From Spongilla lacustris (lineage: Eukaryota > Porifera > Demospongiae > Spongillida > Spongillidae), in NCBI GenBank assembly GCA_949361645.1, contig OX442426.1:6444602-6508601 (forward strand): 64,000 nucleotides of DNA, read 5' to 3'. Below are positions 15,379-32,737 of this stretch, in pieces. Numbering within the stretch: position 1 is the first letter of the stretch; each line of letters starts with the position of its first letter. The notes under the pieces are model-generated. The model was not told where the DNA came from. It saw only the letters and a program-made list of their open reading frames with translations, and did not search any database. The translations under genes and the position numbers were made by a program.

Positions 15379-16455
15379 ATGGCTGCTGAGGCTCCTTCTA
15401 GCAACTTATCCGCGGATTGCAACCAAAATGCTACGGACGTCGTGGCTCTCATTGCAATGGGAGCAGTGGGAGGAACAGCAACAATCGTGTGCATCCCGGT
15501 GGTGGTCCTCGTTATCGCCTTGAAGCTGTACAGACAGCTGGTCTACCGGCTGACACTGTACCTGGTCATGAGCGCCCTCATGTTTGGCCTCGTGTGCGTC
15601 CTGCATCTCGCGCAGCTGCCGTTCATCGAGAGAGGCAACCATTCGTTCAACAATAACCTGTGCATCGCTGCCGCCTTCCTGTCTTCGTACACGTTGTGGG
15701 TAAAGTCCCTGTTTATGCTCTGCGTAGCGATTCACCTCTTTGCTTACTCCGTCTGTTTCAAGAACCTCAAGAAGCTCGAAGCTGCGTACGTGATTTTATC
15801 GCTTACCGCACCAGGGGTAGTGTCCGCTATACCGTTCATAACACGTTCGTACGGACCTGCGGGGGAGTGGTGTTGGATCGTGAACTCGAAAGACAGCTGC
15901 TACTTAACAGTTGCACTTGACCGTACTGGATACACAGAAGAGTTGGCGCTTTGGTTCATCCCTACATCGCTTCTACTCGTATTCTCCAACGGGCTGATGA
16001 TTGCCATGGTGATTGTGCTACAACGTAGGGTGTGTCTAGGAGAGACCCCAATCCTAAAAGAACAGTACAAGAAGGCGCTCAAACACATGCTACCCACCGT
16101 GGTGTATCCAATATCGTACTTTGTTCTCTTTCTCCCGACGATAGCACGTCGCGACGAGCATAGCAGGTCGCAGAAGGTAACGTACGCTCTAATCGTAGCC
16201 GATGGCGTTTGCACCGCTGGATACGGATTGGTAGCGGCGCTGACGTTGCTTTGGCATATCGTGATGGTCATCTGGTTGAAGAGGCGAAGGGCGGCACCTC
16301 TTCAGATGAAAATCGTAGAAGGTAAAGTATACGGAGCTGTAGCTGTAAACCCTGAGTTTATAACTCCATCCGAAGCATCTATCAACTGCACTGAAGAAAC
16401 AGATGGTTGTCCCACTGACTTTGCTGCTCCATACGAAAGCGAAGTGGACAGTTAG
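15379..16455 (+). CDS. 7TM receptor, cAMP-receptor/GPR157-like (copy B)
   Basis: Single-exon 358-residue paralogue of the receptor at 13558-14505. It shares the GEWCWI motif, the GLVAALTLLWH TM7 and the CLGETP...KEQYKKALKH third loop. It differs by a longer N terminus with two N-glycosylation-type sites, a different second extracellular loop and a longer acidic C-terminal tail with Ser/Thr residues. TM1 to TM3 are nearly identical in DNA, including silent sites, while the second half is more diverged. The start ATG (15379) gives a typical short extracellular N terminus. Likely functional; ligand unknown. Confidence 0.88.
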   Translation: MAAEAPSSNLSADCNQNATDVVALIAMGAVGGTATIVCIPVVVLVIALKLYRQLVYRLTLYLVMSALMFGLVCVLHLAQLPFIERGNHSFNNNLCIAAAFLSSYTLWVKSLFMLCVAIHLFAYSVCFKNLKKLEAAYVILSLTAPGVVSAIPFITRSYGPAGEWCWIVNSKDSCYLTVALDRTGYTEELALWFIPTSLLLVFSNGLMIAMVIVLQRRVCLGETPILKEQYKKALKHMLPTVVYPISYFVLFLPTIARRDEHSRSQKVTYALIVADGVCTAGYGLVAALTLLWHIVMVIWLKRRRAAPLQMKIVEGKVYGAVAVNPEFITPSEASINCTEETDGCPTDFAAPYESEVDS

Positions 16456-16630
16456 TTGTTTTGCATGTCGACTTCAGCGTTAATTAATTTAAAAACATGC
16501 ATATATTTATTAGTCTGGGGACCAGACCGCACGACGGTGTACGTTTCCAGAGGAATGTAATTCACATTGCATTGCGTAATTGTTTTCATGGTGCTTATAG
16601 TGGGCGTTTCTATACATGTAATGGCGAAGA

Positions 16631-16841
16631 CATGGGCGTACGCAAGGGAGGGGTCGATGGGTTCGAACGACCCCCCCCCCCCCCCCCCCTTCCCCAAAAC
16701 GAGATCACCATCACACTTAACTTGTATTTACTACAGCATACACGTACGAACGATTACGTAATCCATAATTTTGTGTGACGAAAGGTCACCTTTTATAAAA
16801 TTTGGACCCCCTCCTTTGCCCGAAGGCTGCGTACGCCCATG
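16631..16841. mobile_element. MITE with CATGGGCGTACGCA inverted ends
   Basis: 211 bases flanked by CATGGGCGTACGCA and its complement, with a short GAAGA direct repeat outside both ends (tentative TSD). It contains a poly-C block and a GGTCACCTT...AAAATTT stretch. The same family recurs, split, at 50079-52293 and, diverged, near 54121-54330. Confidence 0.75.
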
Positions 16842-17081
16842 GAAGAGTCTCTGGAGACTCAATTCCATTGTGAATCAAACAAAAACGGATCGGAAGTACA
16901 AAAAAAAAAAAAAAACACTTCTGGACCGCCTGTTGGTAGCGATACGTACTACGTCGCGCTACTCCTTTTCTAAATGTTCCACTTAACTTTTTGTATGTCT
17001 GGACTTGTGGACTGAAAGCGTACTGTAAGACTCAGATCGCCATGGTAGAAACGCCCACAATAAGCAACAATTAAGTTAACG

Positions 17082-17544
17082 GACCCTTTGCATGAAAGAT
17101 CGGAAGTACGATAGACGTCACGTCCGGAGTAAAAGCCACAGCTGTTTGTTGCCTAGAGACATTGTGTCACGTTCGCGGACCTTTGCGTAATAAAATGGCA
17201 ACGCTCGGAGTCTGCTCAGACATTGATCCTTCGGCCGATCCAGTTCCTGGTCAAACTATGCTGCCAACAGTAAGCTTGACTGAGTCTGACATACCCGGAG
17301 CCTTTTTAAATGGATGGCTTTAAAAAGGCTCTGGGTATGTCAGATTCGGTCAAACTTACTGTTGGCAGCATAGTTTGATCAGGAACTGGATCGGCCGAAG
17401 GATCAATGTCTGAGCAGACTCCGAGCGTTGCCATTTTATTACGCAAAGGTCCGCGGACGTGACACAATGTCTCTAGGCATTCGCTGTGGTTTTTACTCCA
17501 GACGTGACGTTTATCGTACTTCCCGATCTTTCATGCAAAGGGTC
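17082..17544. repeat. Long hairpin, ~228-bp arms, 8-bp loop
   Basis: Left arm 17082-17310 is almost the exact reverse complement of right arm 17319-17544; the loop is TGGATGGC. Only a few mismatches are visible. No coding content. Confidence 0.93.
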
Positions 17545-17941
17545 ATTAGCATTCCCGCGATACTGTCTGGTCCCCAGACTATGCATGTCATCATTTATAT
17601 ATGAGATAAGCAGACTTATATTTAAAACATATCCATTGATGTTTCAGCATCACTATACATTCTGACAAACCTATAGCTATTTACAAGGGGCAATTACAAC
17701 ATTTACAAAAAATATCCATGCCATATATCCTGGTAATCTATATTATGGGACTGGCATTAGTCACTTGATTTTAATTAATAAATATATAATCTATTGTCTC
17801 CATGCCTGACTGTGGACTATGCGCCATGCTGTAGTTTATATTACATGTACACGATGAAGTTCCCCAGGTCTTATCAGCATGTATCACCTTCTTGCACACA
17901 TGTACATGACATGACATTGTCTTTCAGATTGTCCAACGCTC

Positions 17942-18054
17942 TAGTCTCGTACTCAGACCCTGATTCCTACAGCTGCGGATGGATTACATCACCGCACGTA
18001 GCGGTGATGTAATCCATCCGCAGCTGTGGGAATCAGGGTCTGGGTACGAGACTA
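17942..18054. mobile_element. 113-bp hairpin element
   Basis: Two 54-base arms, nearly perfect, around a 5-base loop (ACGTA). Ends read TAGTCTCGTACTCAGACC, close to the terminal sequence of the RecQ-bearing element at 47353. Probably a minimal MITE of the same end-type. Confidence 0.85.
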
Positions 18055-18419
18055 CCAACGACCCCTCTCACTTGCTTACAATTCTGATGCTGTAGCATGT
18101 ACTGTACATGTACATCCTTCAAACATTCTGCCAATATGCATACATGCTACAGTAAAGCTGAGATATTCTCAGAGCACAAGTTTATTTCAAAGCCAGCCTA
18201 ATAATGCAGCTTACCTGTCCTCCTAATCCTATCCTCCTCGTGAATGTTTGATATCGTCCTCCTCGCACCGTTCAAATTCGTCCGCGAAACCAAAGCAAAC
18301 GGCACAAACCCCATCTGCTAGACAAATCACAAATGTCTGTAAATAGCACGTGGTTTATACGTGTACATGTACATGCATGTATGTATATATTGCACCGCGC
18401 ATGAAATTACGTGTCACCA

Positions 18420-18477
18420 AGAGTCTGGGTACCCGCAGTTGTACATTTATTTCTGATCAGACGGGTACCCAGACTAG
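18420..18477. mobile_element. Short hairpin with AGTCTGGGTACCCG ends
   Basis: About 57 bases with inverted AGTCTGGGTACCCG termini around a short AT-rich core. Not present at the equivalent position of the duplicated block near 47.0 kb, where about 200 bases are absent. Confidence 0.6.
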
Positions 18478-18720
18478 CATTGCCCACGGGTTGTTGTCCT
18501 AGTTTACAGTATGTAGTTTCATGTACTGCAGAGATTGGCAGTTTCATCCACATTAAATGGCGCAGCCATGCGTCATTGCCAGACAATATACTAGTACAGT
18601 CCACCATGTTGGTGCACAGAATTTCAAAATAAACCACGTGATGAAGATATGGTCTTATGTATAGTAGTTACATGTACGTGTGTTCAGCTTTAACCGTTAA
18701 GCAGAGCGTTACATACATAC

Positions 18721-18748
18721 CCCCCCCCCCCCCCCCCCGCCCCCCCCC
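18721..18748. repeat. Poly-C tract (C18 G C9)
   Basis: Lies 150 bases beyond the ANAPC5 stop. The corresponding tract in the duplicated copy (46866-46918, opposite strand) is 53 G long, so it has changed length after duplication. Confidence 0.95.
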
Positions 18749-18897
18749 GATCTCATCCTTACATGGACTTCCCCTACACTGTATCACGCAATTTTATGTG
18801 CATCAGTGGCACATTGCCAATAATAGTTAACAGGAAATAAGTAGTATTGAAACAATGGTCTATACCAAGGAAACATCACTGACAAGTCACTCCATCT

Positions 18898-24370
<5,473 letters not shown>

Positions 24371-25272
24371 TTAATCAAAGATTGGTTAATAATCCTTGAT
24401 TTAATTAACTCTTTAATGGGTACATGCAGAGATCTACATGTATATATATAATTATCATCTCTGCTAGTACTATACTGGTCGCTTATATACGTATTATATA
24501 CGCTTACGCGCGTATAATTGTACACATGACCTAACTAATAGTAACTTACTAACTATTCTTGAGAGAATTCTATTCCGATACAGACCTCGTACGTGTGGGC
24601 GTCAAGAGCGAAGAATGCACTTTTGCTTAGCTAAACGAGTTTAAATCTTTTTTTTTGATTTAAAAAGAGCGATCGTCAGTGACACCGCAATATCGTCAGA
24701 CATATGACTCAAACTAGTTAACCTCAACCGCAATGGCCAGTTGGCCACAAAGATGTCTCCTATATCCTAGTTTCAATCAAGTCCATAAAATACGCTAAAC
24801 ATAGTTAATCGGGCGCCAGCCGCGGGGCACGCGTGCCGTCCTATTCGGACACTTGCCAAAGATGAGCTAGCATCTACGCAGCCACGTCGGCCGTTACTAT
24901 GCTGGCGCGTGGCAACAGGGATTAACCTTAGCTATTGAATAAAGCTCCCCTGGAAATTGTCGCAAATTGAATGCATCGGCATGATAATAGATGATAGCAT
25001 CTCAGCCAGAGGATGAGCAGGCTGTATTCCTATAAATAATACGTCATTTCTATGACGTCTAGGTATAAACGTCTAAATATAAAATTAATAATCCCACATC
25101 TGCTGCTGAAGTGGCTGTTCGCTATTTCTTATTTTTGTGATTGGTGACTGCCGTTTGGAAGATTTGGAGAACCACTTACAACCTTAACGTCAGCTTATAT
25201 GGTCGTACGACGGTGATCAAACATGAAACGTACAAGGTATAGTGTTTTACTAGACTGAGTCACGCACACAAT

Positions 25273-25304
<32 letters not shown>

Positions 25305-25798
25305 CACATGCGCATTCACACGCGCGCGCGAGTACTCAGGTACGTATTAAAGGCATAAGTACACGCCCTGGCGGGAGAGGCGCAAGAATACGGTGACCCT
25401 GGCCGCGCCGGAGGTACATAGGCCTAGGCCTATTTGCACAAAGCGCGGTGTCGCGATTAGTCCGATTCTGCGACGATTCCACTCTGCGACCGAGGTACCG
25501 TGAGGGCCCCCACACAGAAGCGTAGGAACATATTAAAAAGTGGGCCAAAAGTGGGGGGGGGGGGGGGCTGAAGGGAAATGTGGGCGTGGTAGTGTTGTGT
25601 GGTTGTTGGGCGCTCGAATATGGGGGGAGGGAGGGGGGATCCCCTCGCATTTAGCCAAATAAGACTAATGAGGGTGAGGGGCCGGGGGGCTTGCATTTGG
25701 CCAAATAAAGTTTTCTTGCGGATGTTTCTCAAAATTACGACTCAAGACAAGAGGCGCCCGTTCGCAATTACGCGATATTTAACACATTCGTGCATTTT

Positions 25799-25832
<34 letters not shown>

Positions 25833-28800
25833 CCACCCTCGCTACACTACCGAGTCTGTAAATTACATGTAGTGTCTAATTATAATAAGCTAACCTCCTC
25901 AGCCTTCCCGAAAAATTTTAAGACAGATTGACAAGTGTACGCGTGTCGACTGATACTAGTACCCGCTTTCTCTTTGCCGCCATAATTTGATATTAATGAT
26001 AGATCGATCAAGCGCCTACATGTAGGCGAAAAGTGCTGTTTTAGCCTACGTGTAGGCGTTCTATTGCATTGTATGGTCCTCGCATTCAATACCGCATAAA
26101 ACTTTGAACTCGAATGAAGTAACACTTAAGCAGGCCTTCGTTTCTAATTCGTATTGGAGCTCATTCAACCATCGGCACTTTAGATACACAATCGAGATGG
26201 AGGAGCGTACAAAAATTGCCCACAAAATGAGTATAAAAGTTGGAAATCGTGTGTATTTGGCAAAAAGAGTTAAAATTATGGCTGCCTATAAAACGAAGAA
26301 TGCTTCTAGTAAGTTTTTTTTGCAAATCGCAACATCTCCAGCTAAATGAGGGGCGTGCCCCAACAAAGCGTACGTGATACCTAGCAGCTCGTTGGCGGTA
26401 TTTTCTGCCGCCACCTTGCAAGTAACCCTCTTTGGTATATTGATCCCCATTATTTCAAGCGTTGGCTGTTTGTTCATTGTTTGGAATAAAGCGATTTGCA
26501 ACGCCTACAGGTAGGTTAACGCGCCTACGCGTAGGTGACGACGACCTATCATTAAAGCACATGTAACAATTATTTAATTATTCACGCTCAATAATAAAAG
26601 TGGGCCCCCCACATATTTAAAAGGAGGGGGGGGGGGGGGGGGGGGGGGGAGGGGGCTATAGTCCCCACAGCTCCTACGCCTATGCCACATTGGCAAACGG
26701 GGCAAATGTTTGACCGCACACACCGTGCAGGCACTGCCGTTTTACAACATTACGACACCATACGCTTAAAATAATGAATAAAAGTAGTCAATGAATGTGC
26801 CTTAATTTTTGCATACCTGAGCTTATGTGGGAAGTGTCAGGGTTCAGGACCTAACAACCTGACATTGGATGACTGAATAGCAGGAGCCTCCAGGCTAGGT
26901 CTAGAAGGTGACTATATAATACTGATGTATTTCGTGGGTATTGTCTATAGCAGCTGGAGGGAAGAAGTGGCTTGGTGGCGCAAGCACAAGCGGTGCACAG
27001 GCTGCGGCTACATGTAGATCGATCCTTCACAATAAGTGAACCGCTACTGTATCATAAGACATTTCAGTTGGACCCATGACTGATGCAAGCACTTCCAGGT
27101 GTTTGATAGTAACAGTGCAAAATTTGCTATCTATATCAGCTTTATGTGTGAGTCATGTTGGGCATGTATCAATTTCACAGGAACAGTAGCAACATATGTC
27201 GCTTACCTTCAAGGAGTGTGTTTCTCGTAGAAACCAATCTGAGGTAGACAGTACTTCTGCTAAGATGAAGACGTTCTGCCAGCTCATCCAGTGTCTAATA
27301 TTGCTTCTGTACACAGATCTACATGAATGCCATCTTTATTGTGCTGCATGCTGAGTTGGCTGTACTATGTCTACAATAGCTTTGAACAATAATTATAGCT
27401 GATCATTTTCTGCTCTCCACGTCTTTCTCCTACTTTCAATGCTGTAATCAGTTTTTGTGTTGCTCACAAACAGATCTTCTCTGCTTTTCTGTTTCTGCTA
27501 GATTTGTTCTGTTTTTGAATTCAGTTTTTTCTTTTAGCTCTACTTCTTGTTCCTGAGTTAGGATGCCAGAGGCCTAAATTCTTTCTTTCGTAATTTTCTG
27601 CATTGACCATATAGTATGCGTAATTGCTACTTTAGTTTTTCTAGGACCTTGCATTTACATTTCTTGAGCCTTTGCATTTACCTCTGATAGATCATGTACA
27701 TGTACCCACAAAGCCCCCAGTAGATTTGGTCAAGGTAACTAAAGTTGAAAGTAGTACTGATCGCTCTAAGACCCAGAGCTACCGTATAGCAATTGTACTT
27801 GAGAACCATGCAGCTGATTCGAATGAGAAATTAAAATTCAGCTGCATATATGGTTCTTAAGTTAAGCTAGAGTTGTACAAGACTCCTATACTGCAAGTAA
27901 CAATATATGTCATGCATGTACTGTGTAGCATGGTAAAGTGTTTCTTGGAGGCAACATCATATCCTAAAACAGCTGTCAGCACAGTAGTCAGTAGATGCCT
28001 TCCTCTATTTGAAACCATTTGCTGCACATTGTTCTGAGCATTAGCTTTTAACATATTTACTACATTACGATTTGATACAAAGTCAAGAGCCTATATTGCA
28101 CATTTCTTTGATTGCATTATTTTCAACTTCCTTACGATAATCTCTACCATATTGCTAACTGCATCTGCAGTGTCCACTACTGGTACGCAATATGAACATG
28201 TTCCCACAACAAGCAGAAACCGTTGTTGCAGGCAGGATATCCCAAGCTTCTTTTACTAGAATGATGGCATCAGCCACATGTGCAGCACTCCCCCATATTG
28301 TACCTTGCAGCACTTCCGGCCTGCAGTACTGAAACTTTTGCCATGACTTGTATGTCTACAAAATGTTCAGAGGTATTGACAATGCATTCTAGCAGCCTGG
28401 TTTCTTAAATGTTGAAATGAATCCTTGATAAAATGGAAGTCATATTTGGTGGGAATTTAAAAACCTGACATTTGTGAGTCACACAGCCTTTAAAAGAAAC
28501 AGCCACAGGGTCAGTTGTCCTGCAGTGGCGGGGTGGTGGTCAGGCTTGGCACCCAGGTCCAACCTGCAGGCCTAAATCATAGGGGCGCCACAAAACTTGA
28601 GGGCGCCAATATTACCATTGTGTTTTAAGCACTTTAGGCCTACGCCCTTGAGTCTGAAAGTTCTGACGTCATGGCACAGTGATTAATTAATTCTCCTTTC
28701 ATGCAATCTAACATATAATGTGCTAAATATAATACCGGGCAAAGCTTTGCATTCTGGCGTCTCTCATCGATAAAGCGTGCATGGCTGCACAAATAGAACA

Positions 28801-29190
28801 TTAGTTGAATCAGAATTTTGAAAGTGGTGGAGAGATAAAAACTAACCATACTGTGACATGTACATCAACTTCAGCTTCTGCTGACAATTCCAAGTGGTAG
28901 GTTTTTGGAAGTTGAGGCTCTTGAGCGCTCTGGTCTTGTGATAGTTTCAGACGCTCTTGCAATGTGGAAAATCCTCCTCCACACATCACATTTTGTCACC
29001 CCCCCCCCCCCCCCCCCCCCATGTGTCGTGCAACATTTCATCACATGACATCCAGGGCTACCATACATCAAGTAAAGCTCAGGGTTTGGTGATTAGTGAT
29101 TAGATTATTGATTTGCTATGGTAGATCGCATATTATAAAATACTGTGATTGTGTACATAATTTACATTATAATGTACTTTTTTTCTATAG
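24371..29190. other. Long stretch without a supported gene
   Basis: Contains a short CA tract (25270-25300), poly-C (25801-25831), poly-G (26623-26649), the palindrome-flanked segment at 26009-26537, a short inverted repeat near 27800-27860 (GAGAACCAT...GCAGCTGA) and poly-C near 28999-29020. Segment 25600-25730 (CTTGCATTTGGCCAAATAAA) resembles part of the MITE at 47858. A short minus-strand open stretch at 27857-28054 matches nothing I know. The 5' exons of the RRM gene may be in here but I could not place them. Confidence 0.45.
26009..26537. repeat. Segment flanked by paired CCTAC-GTAGG palindromes
   Basis: Left side has GCGCCTACATGTAGGCG and, 30 bases on, GCCTACGTGTAGGCG. Right side has CGCCTACAGGTAGG and GCGCCTACGCGTAGG. 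In reverse complement the right pair mirrors the left pair, so these are subterminal inverted repeats of a possible non-autonomous element. Interior frames are short. Confidence 0.55.
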
Positions 29191-30175
29191 AATACATGGA
29201 GTGAAGATACCTTCCAAGGCCAGCGAATACACAGTGAAAGAAGAACAACTATCTCCACCCGTTGATGAGAGCACTTTACATGTGCAACTTGCCATCAGTA
29301 ATCCAAGCAACATAGCAGTGTACAGTCTAAAAAGTGATAGGAATCGAATTGCTCTTTATGCAGTGCAAAAGCTTAATGGTACATGTATGGCTCTAAATGG
29401 TAAAGCTGTCGCAGAGTCATGCAAGCATGGCAGCTTTCCCTCTTCTTCTGGTACACAGCTAAGCTTCATGCAGGTGCCACGCGATGAGCAGTTCATTCTT
29501 AAAGTAGAACATTTGTCTGGCCGTGTTACTGAGAAGGAATTGATTGGAATGTTTGGTGAACATGGCATAGTGAAAGGTGTGAAACTGTTTGAAACACAAA
29601 CGGCTTTTAATTATGCTTATATCGCTTATAGCAACTTGGAAGATGCAGAAATGGCAGCAAGTGAATTTGATGGGGCAGATAAGTATGGTGTGTCCATGTC
29701 TGTGAGGTTGCATACAACTTCAGATAAAAGGAGAAGAATATCTGATACTGACACTGTGCTTCACGATCAGAAAGTGAATGAACAGTACATTGTAAAGGTG
29801 GGGCAGTTACCAAAGTGTGTCAAAGGCAGAGACCTGTGGGATATTTTCACTCCCTTTGGTCACGTACAAAGTGTCAATTTGGTTACGACGGCACCTGATT
29901 TCAATTCAGCATGTATAAACTACACTGAACTGGAGGATGCTGAAGCAGCTGCATATGAATTGGATGGGTCTGCAGTGTTCAGCAACTGCCCCATATCTGT
30001 CAAGATGCAAAATCCAGGAGAAGCATGTGGGGTTACCTCCGTCTCATCTCTTTGGTGTAACACACCTGATCAGCTAACAATGTCATTGGGCTGTAGCACA
30101 CAACTGTCCGCAATGAAGCCTTTGCTTTCTTCTAATCCAGGAAACCACATTGCAATAAGCATGGCCAGCAATTGA
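29191..30175 (+). CDS. Tandem RRM RNA-binding protein, last exon
   Basis: Exon begins after a clear acceptor (TTTTTTTCTATAG at 29178-29190), completing a split codon, and runs to TGA at 30173-30175, 328 residues. Two RRM-like domains are visible. The first has RNP2-like FILKVEHL and RNP1-like NYAYIAYS; the second has YIVKVGQL and NSACINYT, each followed by LEDAE...A.E.DG. A weaker third unit precedes them. RNP1 aromatics are only partly conserved, so RNA affinity may be altered. Start codon and upstream exons were not found. Family member not identified. Confidence 0.7.
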
Positions 30176-30789
30176 GGACATGAATAATAAGTTACTATAG
30201 GATGATGATATTAAAATTCTGGTTTCACCAATATATTTTCCTGATTTTTTTATGATTTATCATACTTTCAAAATGGCTAATTATTAATTAAAATTAATTA
30301 ACTTTATTTACAACAACAAGTTATTTTATGAACGCCGCATAGTAGGTAGCTTATAAAAAGACTAGTCCTGTATTTTTGGGTGCTAAAACTCTCGTTTTGT
30401 AGCTAAAAAACCTAAATACAACATACGCATGCGCAAAATTGACTGCGTTACTCGTTCCCAGACTCATATAGCTCATGCGACGCAGGTTCAAAATTATGAT
30501 CCCTCCCTCGAGCTAGTGCTACTAAACATTTAGAACCTTCCGTAAGTTGTGAAGTGAATGTGTGTTGCTTGGCTTGCAAGGATGCTCTAAAAGCAATTTG
30601 TCGTGTTGGTGTGGCTTACATTGCGCAAGTGCGGAGTTTAAAAATGGTCTTGTAGGTGTTCTAGTTAGGCATAGCCCGACCTTCGCGTTTAGCGGAAACG
30701 TTCCAGGTACCACGTTCCGCCAAAATGCGGAGGTCGCGCAAGCCCAACTAGCTTTTGCAAGAAAGTTTTAAGCAACTCAACCATAAAAA
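30176..30789. other. 3' flank, no gene seen
   Basis: AT-rich sequence after the RRM stop, including a palindromic AATTAATTAAAATTAATTAA stretch near 30279-30302 and a CTCGTTCCCAGACT motif near 30452 that matches the RecQ-element end type. No exon supported. Confidence 0.45.
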
Positions 30790-32535
30790 GGGGCCTGTGC
30801 GTGTGCTCTTTGTATTAAGAGTGTGAAGGGTTAATCAACTTAACGGTAAAAATAGCCCTGTGGGTGTGGTCTTTGTAAGAGTTCGAAGGGTTAATCAACC
30901 TAGCGGCAAAAAGAGTCCTGTGGGTGTGGTCTTTGTAAGAGTTCGAAGGGTTAATCAACCTAGCGGCAAAAAGAGTCTAGTGGGTGTGGTCTTTGTAATA
31001 GTGTCAGGGGTTAAGGCACATAGCCGAAAGAAACAGCCCAGTGAGTGTGTTAAGAGTGTCAAGGGTTAAAGTACATTACCGAGAGAAGCAGCCCAGTGGT
31101 TGTGTTAAAAGTGTCAGGGGTTAAACGACATAGCCGAGAGAAACAGCCCAGTGGGTGTATTAAAAGTGTCAGGGGTTAAAGTACATAGCCGAGAGAAACA
31201 GCCCAGTGAGTGTGTTAAGAGTGTCAGGGGTTAAACGACATAGCCGAGAGAAACAGCCCAGTGAGTGTGTTTAAAGTGTCAGGGGTTAAACGACATAGCC
31301 GAGAGAAACAGCCCAGTGAGTGTGTTAAAAGTGTCAGGGGTTAAACAACATAGCCGAGAGAAACATCCCAGTGGGTGTATTAAAAGTGTCAGGGGTTAAA
31401 GTACTTAGCCGAGAGAAACAGCCCAGTGAGTGTGTTAATAGTGTCAGGGGTTAAGGCATGTTGCCGAGAGAAACAGTCGTGTGAGTGGTGTGCTTTTATA
31501 ACAGTGTCAGGGGTTAAGGCATGTAGCCAAGAGAAACAGTCCTGTGAGTGTGGTGTGCTTTTATAAGAGTGTCAGGGGTTATGGCATGTAGCCGAGAGAA
31601 ACAATCCTGTGAGTGTGGTGTGCTTTTATAAGAGTGTCAGGGGTTAAGGCATGTAGCCGAGAGAAACAGTCCTGGCAAGTGTGGTGTGCTTTTATAAGAG
31701 TGTCAGGGGTTAAGGCATGTAGCCGAGAGAAACAGTCCTGTGAGTGTGGTGTGCTTTTATAAGAGTGTCAGGGGTTAAGGCATGTAGCCGAGAGAAACAG
31801 TCCTGGTGAGTGTGGTGTGCTTTTATAAGAGTGTCAGGGGTTAAGGCATGTAGCCGAGAGAAACAGTCCTGGCGAGTGTGGTGTGCTTTTATAAGAGTGT
31901 CAGGGGTCAAGGCATGTAGCCGAGAGAAACAGTCCTCTGAGTGTGGTGTGCTTTTATAAGAGTGTCAGGGGTTAAGGCATGTAGCCGAGAGAAACAGTCC
32001 TGGTGAGTGTGGTGTGCTTTTATAAGAGTGTCGGGGTTAAGGCATGTAGCCAAGAGAATCAGTCCTGTGAGTGTGGTGTGCTTTTATAAGAGTGTCAGGG
32101 GTTAAGGCATGTAGCCGAGAGAAACAGTCCTGTGAGTGTGGTGTGCTTTTATAAGAGTGTCAGGGGTTAAGGCATGTAGCCGAGAGAAACAGTCCTGTGA
32201 GTGTGGTGTGCTTTTATAAGAGTGTCAGGGGTTAAGGCATGTAGCCGAGAGAAACAGTCTGTGAGTGTGGTGTGCTTTTCTAAGAGTGTCAGGGGTTAAG
32301 GCATGTAGCCGAGAGAAACAGTCCTGTGAGTGTGGTGTGCTTTTATAAGAGTGTCAGGGGTTAAGGAATGTAGCTGAGAGAAACAGTCCTGGTGAGTGTG
32401 GTGTGCTTTTATAAGAGTGTCAGGGGTTAAGGCATGTAGCCGAGAGAAACAGTACAGTGAGTGTGGTGTGCTTTTATAAGAGTGTCAGGGGTTAAGGCAT
32501 GTAGCGGAGAGAAACAGTCATGTGAGTGTGGTTCT
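30790..32535. repeat. Evolving minisatellite, ~28 units of 55-67 bp
   Basis: Unit core GTGTCAGGGGTTAAGG followed by TAGCCGAGAGAAACAGTCC. Three zones: about 60-bp units with TTCGAAGGGTTAATCAACC (30790-31000), about 55-bp units ending GTGTTAAAA (31000-31440), and 64-67-bp units with TGGTGTGCTTTTATAAGA (31440-32535). Frames across it are periodic and not genes. Confidence 0.96.
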
Positions 32536-32737
32536 AAAGAAGCCTTACAAATTATCTCCAACACAGTCGTTAGGGACTTGGTCATGTGTGGTGTTATGTT
32601 ATGCATCCTGCCTATTCACATGCACTCTACAGGGTTAACTGACCTTATGGTATAGTGTTATCATGTACTGCAATGTGGTGGTTGAAAGTGTTCAGTGAAT
32701 GTTTCAGTTTGAATTTACTCCATGTGTGTGGTTGTAC

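Larger units (their letters stand above)
16512..17580. mobile_element. Composite palindromic TIR element
   Basis: Bounded by inverted ends AGTCTGGGGACCAGAC (16512-16527) and GTCTGGTCCCCAGACT (17565-17580). Inside are a separate MITE (16631-16841), a poly-A tract and a long hairpin (17082-17544). A GTGGGCGTTTCTA motif at 16600 recurs inverted near 17045. No transposase frame, so non-autonomous. I could not fix a target duplication. Confidence 0.65.

Noticed and set aside
16652..16670. tRNA B-box-like GGTTCGAA
   Set aside because: Within a MITE next to poly-C; no cloverleaf could be drawn. No tRNA or rRNA gene was found elsewhere by eye.
31710..31910. Periodic 22-residue repeat protein
   Set aside because: Arises because the minisatellite unit is near 66 bp; neighbouring units break the frame.
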